Shown: piece by piece, positions 59,111-64,000 of the stretch
How the letters are laid out: every line of letters begins with the position of its first letter
Position numbering within the stretch: position 1 is the stretch's first letter
Source: Stomorhina lunata
Lineage: Eukaryota > Arthropoda > Insecta > Diptera > Rhiniidae
Assembly: GCA_933228675.1 (NCBI GenBank)
Contig: OW121742.1
Location: 124,721,983 to 124,785,982, forward strand
Length of the DNA: 64,000 bases
Direction: 5' to 3'
Program-made: the position numbers and the translations under genes
Notes under the pieces: model-generated
Told to the model about the DNA's origin: nothing
Database searches by the model: none
The model's input: the letters and a program-made list of their open reading frames with translations, nothing else

Positions 59111-60029
59111 TATCCTTCTAATAGAAATTGTTCCTAAATCTTAATAACATTGTCGTTCACTGTAGACACTGTGATTGTATGTAGGTGCCTAAACAAATGT
59201 GGGGGAGGGGGATATGTGTGAATGAGTTTTTGAATCTCTGTGCCTTTTCTTATGTTTGTACAGCTGTAAAATATCTATACAGAAGAAGGAAGTTAAGCCA
59301 TATTGTCATCATTTTCATAACACACAACGGAAACGTATAAACCGGGTGTCATATACGTTCGCATTCTTTTTTTTTGCATTCAACATTTTTATTGTAGAAT
59401 ATGTGTTTGTCATACATACGCTTACAGATGTGTGGGTAAGTATATTAATATTTTCAGCAAAAAAAAATCGAGGGTTATTTTTTTCATTTCGTCCTTCAGT
59501 TACACTTATTTCATACGTTTTTATGCCCCTGCTATTATATTCATTTGAAATGATTTTATGTTTTTTTTTCTATTTTTTGGTTGAAGCTAGAAGATATTAT
59601 GGATTTTACAAATATATGTTAATGCTATTTGTATGTCACCAAGTCTTATAAGGTTTGTAGCTATTATATCTCTTTATACCCTAACATTAACACAGGGATT
59701 GTTTGAATGTTTAGGCAAACGTTTTGTGAGTTTGTGTGAGTATCGCTGGCTGTCTAGTGTAACATTATGAATCTTAATATACATTTGCCACCAACAGAAC
59801 AGACTCATTAATCTATATGATGATGTAGACATTATCCTGCATGATATTTTACATCTTTTAACCAACATAAGTGAGAGATGAACACATATAAACATATAAT
59901 GTTATAATCATTAGACAGACAACCTTATTTACCCGGTTATGCTCATCATGCAAATACTTATCCTTTTTTGGTTTTTAAAGAAATAGAACCAACTTAATAG
60001 TTCAATTTTATTTAGAACAAGTAGGAGTA
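59111..60029. other. Non-coding stretch; one unsupported 131-codon ORF
   Basis: The longest non-repetitive ORF of the intergenic DNA (59256-59651, plus) is Phe/Tyr/Val-rich with no domain, and its T-rich codon use equals the background. I leave it uncalled. Confidence 0.45.
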
Positions 60030-60282
60030 TTATATTCGGCTGTGCCGAATTTTATATACCCACCATCAAGTTGTGTTAAGTATAGAAATATATGTCTCAT
60101 ATATCTACGAGAGTGCAGCTTCTTCAAAATGTGGACCAAATTCGAAAAAAGTTGTTACGCTAGTTGGTATTGTTAGTAAAATATTTGGACTGAATTCGGT
60201 TGTAGGAGCTTTATAGTTCAACATTTAAAAGTATGTACGTGATTTCCCTAGTATTTACTTTGAACAAAATTTGGTATCGTAA

Positions 60283-60606
60283 CCTAGGGCTAAATTACCG
60301 CATTCGATATCGATCGAAATCTTAGATATTTTCAAAACATTTGTATAGCATACTTTAAGGATTAGCAAAGTTGTTTAAAAGATGCACAGTTTACTTTATT
60401 TTTTTGAAGTTATTTGCCAAAAGATTAACAATAGTAAAAGAGTTTTAATTGAACTATATGTTTTTAAAAACGAATCAAAATGGATACCAAATTTCAATAA
60501 ACTTTTTGCCTCGAAGTAACTTTGAACATCCATAAAGTATACTTCACAATATTCGCTTAAAAGTCTGAGTTTTCGATCGATATCGAATGCGGTAATTCGG
60601 CTCCTG
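60283..60606 (+). mobile_element. MITE copy 2
   Basis: From CCTAGGGCTAAATTACCG to its mirror CGGTAATTCGGCTCCTGG, with the TIR core CGCATTCGATATCGATCGAA at 60300-60319 and its mirror near 60571-60590. The interior matches copies 1 and 3 along its length. No ORF. Confidence 0.87.
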
Positions 60607-60950
60607 GGGCCAAATTACGGCATTCGATATCGATCGAAATCTTAGATATTTACAAAACATTTGTATAGCATACTTTAAGGATAATCAAAATTATTTAAAA
60701 GATGCACAGTTTACTATATACAGTTTACTATATTACAGTTTACTATATTGTTATTTGCCAAAAGATTAACAATAATAAAAGAGTTTTAATTGAACAATAT
60801 ATATTTTTAAAAATTAATCAAAATGGATACCAAATTTCAATAAACTTTTTGCATCGAAGTAACTTTCAACATCCCTAAAGTATACTTCACAATATTCGCT
60901 TAAAAATCTGAGTTTTCGATCGATATCGAATGCGGTAATTCGGCCCCTGG
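60602..60950 (+). mobile_element. MITE copy 3, abutting copy 2
   Basis: Shares the CCTGG junction with copy 2 and has the same orientation. Its TIR extends to about 36 bp (CCTGGGGCCAAATTACGG before the core; mirrored by CGGTAATTCGGCCCCTGG). A local triplication of CAGTTTACTATAT (60708-60750) replaces a poly-T stretch present in copy 2. Confidence 0.87.
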
Positions 60951-61203
60951 TATGGTTTTACATTAATAAGTTGTTAAATGATTTTCGTTTAGCTTAGTAT
61001 TTATTTAGTATAAACATGCTGATAGTAATACGACAGGTCCATAAATTTTGTTAGGAGTTCCCAATAAAGCCTGGACATTGGTGCAATTTTAATATACTGC
61101 ATGTACCCCGGAATCTTTTTGATTGTATATATAAAAAGAGGATGTTATATATATAGAAGAATTATAGCCAAATCTTATCTTATATTCTTAAACGAGCAAA
61201 AAT

Positions 61204-61205
61204 TG

Positions 61206-61245
<40 letters not shown>
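61204..61245. repeat. (TA)n microsatellite
   Basis: A run of about 20 TA dinucleotides, near perfect. It creates Tyr-Ile repeats in overlapping ORFs on both strands. Confidence 0.95.
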
Positions 61246-61250
<5 letters not shown>

Positions 61251-61839
61251 GCTATCTCGGAAACGGCTCTTGATAAAAATTGGACAGTGGGTATCTTTTT
61301 TGATGTATAGGTCGAAGAAGAAGTGACTTTTGGAACCTTTGCCTTTAAGAGGGTAAAAAGGGGAAAAAATCGAAAATGTTATATCCCCTAAAGTAATAGG
61401 TATAGAAACAAAATTAAAATTACTTTTTAAACAGGTATACATATAAGGTGTTTGGTATTTTTTTGAAACTATCTCCGATAGGTGGTAAAAAGGGGTGAAA
61501 ATAGTTTTTTTTGGTACTTTTTTAACTCACTATTATTTTTTAAACTAAAGAATATTGAAAGGAACTTTGTACTGCAATCATAAGATATTGAACACATATT
61601 TGGTACTTTTTGGATTTTGGGGCCAAAATGGGTAAAAAAGGGATAAAATGATAACTTAACATCTCAAAAAGTAATATGAATAGAAACATTATGTTAACTG
61701 AGTTTTAATAAAATGTACCGAATTCAATTGGTACCAAAGAAGTACCATATATGCATATGGAACCTTTTTGAAATTAGGGGATAAAAAGGGGAAAAATTAG
61801 TAATGTTATAGCTTTTAAACAAATGAATGTTTGTCAATA

Positions 61840-62460
61840 TATGTGTTCTTTATAGAAAAGTAAACTGTGAATTTGATCATGGTATGCTCTTTAGCGAAGA
61901 AGTTGCGGATAAGCCGGCGAAGGTTTTTAAATTGGTAAGACAAATTTCCGACTGGTGGCACCACTGAAAATTATTAAAAATTAATTAAATACATTTGATC
62001 ATGCTATGATCTTTAGCAAAGTTGTAGCGCATGTGCCGGCGAAGGCTTATTAGTTGGTATGAACAATATCCGATAGGTGGCGCTACTGAAAATTACTCAA
62101 AGTCAATTTAATCGTAAGCTGTAAATTTAATCATGCTATAATCTTTAGCAAGTTATAGTACATGAGCCCACGATAGTCTCTTAGTTGGTATGAAGAAATA
62201 TTTAGCAAAGTTGTTGCGAATAAGCCGACAAAGGTTTATTAATTGGAATGACCAAAGTCCGACAGGTGGCGCAACTGAAAATTACTCAAAGTGAATTAAA
62301 TCGTAAACTGTGCATTTGATCACGTTATAATCATAAACAAAGTTGTTACGCATAAGAAGACAAAGCTTTCTTAGTTGGTTTTAACAACTTTAGGGGGCGC
62401 CACTGAAAAATGAATTAAATCGTAAACTGTGCATTTGATCAGACTATAATCTTATATAAT
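61840..62460 (+). repeat. ~120-bp tandem repeat, about five diverged copies
   Basis: Each copy carries TCGTAAACTGTGCATTTGAT, then ATAATCTTTAGCAAAGTTGT, a GCCGGCGAAGGTTTATTAGT-like stretch, and AGGTGGCGCTACTGAAAATT. The AGGTGGCGC element recalls phrases in other fly dispersed repeats. Internal to the composite repeat at 60030. Confidence 0.75.
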
Positions 62461-63690
62461 AATGTCTTTCCTCTAAATTTATTTTAGTACTTTATAAAAT
62501 AAAATATATAAAAACAAAATTTTACACTGTGGCTGGTATTTATATAGAGTTTATTCTTGCAAAATTTAGTGGACATAGCTGTCATAGTTTGTAATTTAAT
62601 AGATCTTCACTGGCCTTTGCTACATTTTTTTTTTTTGGTTTCCGGGAGTGTTTTTTATATGAAAGCTATGGTCAAATACTATTAAAATTGTATTCAATTT
62701 ATCAGCATTCATGTGTTTCCCGGGGCGGGGTTGTATGGGAGCTCTAACTAAATGTGAACTGATTTCGCCCATTTTCAGTACACAACTTCTGTTACATATC
62801 AAAAATGCTTTTGCATAATTTTGTCTCTCTAGCTCTTGTAGTTAAGGAGCTATCGCACTTTTATCTGACGGACAGAAGGACATAAACCCTCTTTTCTTTT
62901 TGTATTTTTATGTTTCCGTTATTTTTTTATATGGGAGCTATGCAACTAAATTTTGCATACTCGTTGGCATTTATATAAGACTTCCTTTTGTAAAATTTTG
63001 TTGCTGTAGCCCTTTTCGTTAAGGCGCTATCGCTCTTTTATCTGACGGACAGACGGACATAAACCCCCTTTTCTTTTTGTATTTCTGTGTTTCCGTAAGT
63101 TTTTTATATGGGAGCTATGGTCAACTGGCGACCGACTGTGACAAGTATTCACATAAGACATCGTTTTGCTAAATTTAGTGGCCAAAGCTATTACAGTTTA
63201 CCGTTTATTGGCATTTAAGTGTATTTCAGGTGGAATTTAGGCTGTTTCCGAAAGTTTTTTGTATGGGAGCTATGGTCAAATGTGAACCGATTTCGATGAA
63301 ATTTTATATGCTGCCTAGTACTTATATAAAACTTCTAGATACAAAATTGTTATCATAGCTGTTATAATTTGTCATTTATTAGCAAATAAGCGATTAGCCT
63401 AGACGAATTTATACGGGAGCTATGGTCAAATGTGAACCGATTTTGCTCGATTTCAATACCAAAATTTTCCAAGAAATGAAGAATATTTGTGCCAAATTTC
63501 AGTGACCTATATCCATTCGTTAAGGTTTTGTCGTGCCGACAATAGACAGACAGACGGACATCGCTTAATCGTTTTAGAATTTCATAAGGATTCAGAGTAT
63601 ACTTCAATTTTGGTTTTTGAGCCAATATTAAGGAAATTACAAACGGAATGACAATCTTAATATACCCCCCATTCTTTTTAAAAAAAAAAT

Positions 63691-64000
63691 TGTTTTAAGT
63701 GATTTAATCTCTTCAAAAGAGGAAATACGATTCTATTTTATTTAAAGGCAAATTTTTTAGGCAATTTTGTATTTGTTGACAAAAAAGGATATACGACAAT
63801 GTCCTAAAGCCTTGAACTTAGAGCAATGAATTTTGTTAAGCATACAGAAAGGAAAACTTTGTAAATTGTGACATTAAAGATTTGCTAAAATTAGTGATCC
63901 TTGAAAGGATATTTAAAGATTAAAATTAAATTTAAAGTTGAAATTTTAAAACATTTCTTTTAATTCAAAATCAATTTAGTTGGTCCCATTAAATCACTCA
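63691..64000 (+). repeat. GGATAT dispersed repeat, copy F (truncated by window edge or decayed)
   Basis: AAAAAAGGATAT at 63781-63792, then TGTCCTAAAGCCTTGAACTT, AACTTTGTAAATTGTGACAT and CCTTGAAAGGATATTTAAAG follow in the order seen in copies A and B. Confidence 0.65.

Larger units (their letters stand above)
60030..63690 (+). mobile_element. Composite fly transposon-derived repeat
   Basis: It begins with TATTCGGCTGTGCCGAATTT and TATATACCCACCATCA and ends with AGACAGACGGACATCGCTTA ... TTACAAACGGAATGACAATC ... TATACCCCCC. These wordings bracket a widespread class of dispersed dipteran repeats. Internal phrases TATGGGAGCTATGGTCAAAT and GTGAACCGATTT recur at about 62640, 62735, 62935, 63105, 63262 and 63415. 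No transposase or reverse transcriptase frame is visible, so it is non-autonomous or decayed. Two MITEs and a microsatellite sit inside. Confidence 0.55.

Noticed and set aside
59256..59651. 131-codon plus-strand ORF
   Set aside because: AT-driven Phe/Tyr/Val-rich composition, no domain, no paralogue recognised, and no composition shift from the flanks.
61101..61442. ORFs with Tyr-Ile runs on both strands
   Set aside because: They read through the (TA)n microsatellite and lie inside a dispersed repeat.

Overview
This window reads as nuclear DNA of a higher fly (Brachycera, plausibly a calyptrate such as a blow fly or house-fly relative). It is very AT-rich, has introns of 73-74 bp beside kilobase-long ones, CTAAC-like branch sites, and fly-type dispersed repeats. 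By hand estimate about two fifths of it is short-period tandem DNA. I see no bacterial, viral, rRNA, tRNA or CRISPR content.

One gene is clearly supported: the 3' part of a plus-strand gene for a single-pass membrane protein, in eight exons from 18951 to 34409. All splice phases agree (2370 nt, 789 codons plus a stop). The order is: end of an FN3 domain, a full FN3, two Ig-like domains, a 12-cysteine DB module, a third FN3, a transmembrane segment, and a tail with NPTY and YEEL tyrosine motifs. This Ig/DB/FN3 order resembles the nematode IGDB proteins; I do not assign a fly symbol. The 5' exons lie before 18951 or outside the window. A second, weaker coding trace is a terminal-exon-like ORF at 51266-51393, with AATAAA signals about 650 bp downstream.

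Layout: 1-18950 is upstream intron or intergenic DNA filled with a 31-bp AT satellite (family A) and an inverted pair of 12-bp arrays (2531-4324 and 5869-7352). 18951-34409 is the gene; its introns carry family-A arrays, 4.9 kb of 12-bp satellite interrupted by a 1069-bp element with terminal inverted repeats, and an 11/12-bp array. 34410-43080 is 3' flank and further family-A arrays. 43081-46380 holds a ~317-bp MITE followed by an inverted pair of 11-bp arrays. 46406-54151 is a set of mirrored arrays (20-bp and 31-bp family B) that resembles a Foldback (FB) transposon. 55200-59110 holds a diverged ~290-bp repeat family and another family-A array. 60030-63690 is a composite fly transposon-derived repeat with two more MITE copies.

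The most interesting signals are: (i) the mirrored 20-bp/31-bp arrays with a coding-like exon between arms; (ii) opposite-strand family-A arrays flanking exon 18951-19128, which could base-pair in the pre-mRNA; (iii) the TIR element splitting a 12-bp satellite; (iv) the MITE family; (v) the dispersed AAAAAAGGATAT repeat family; (vi) shared variants showing block duplication within satellites. Coordinates of repeat edges are read by eye and may be off by up to a few tens of bases.
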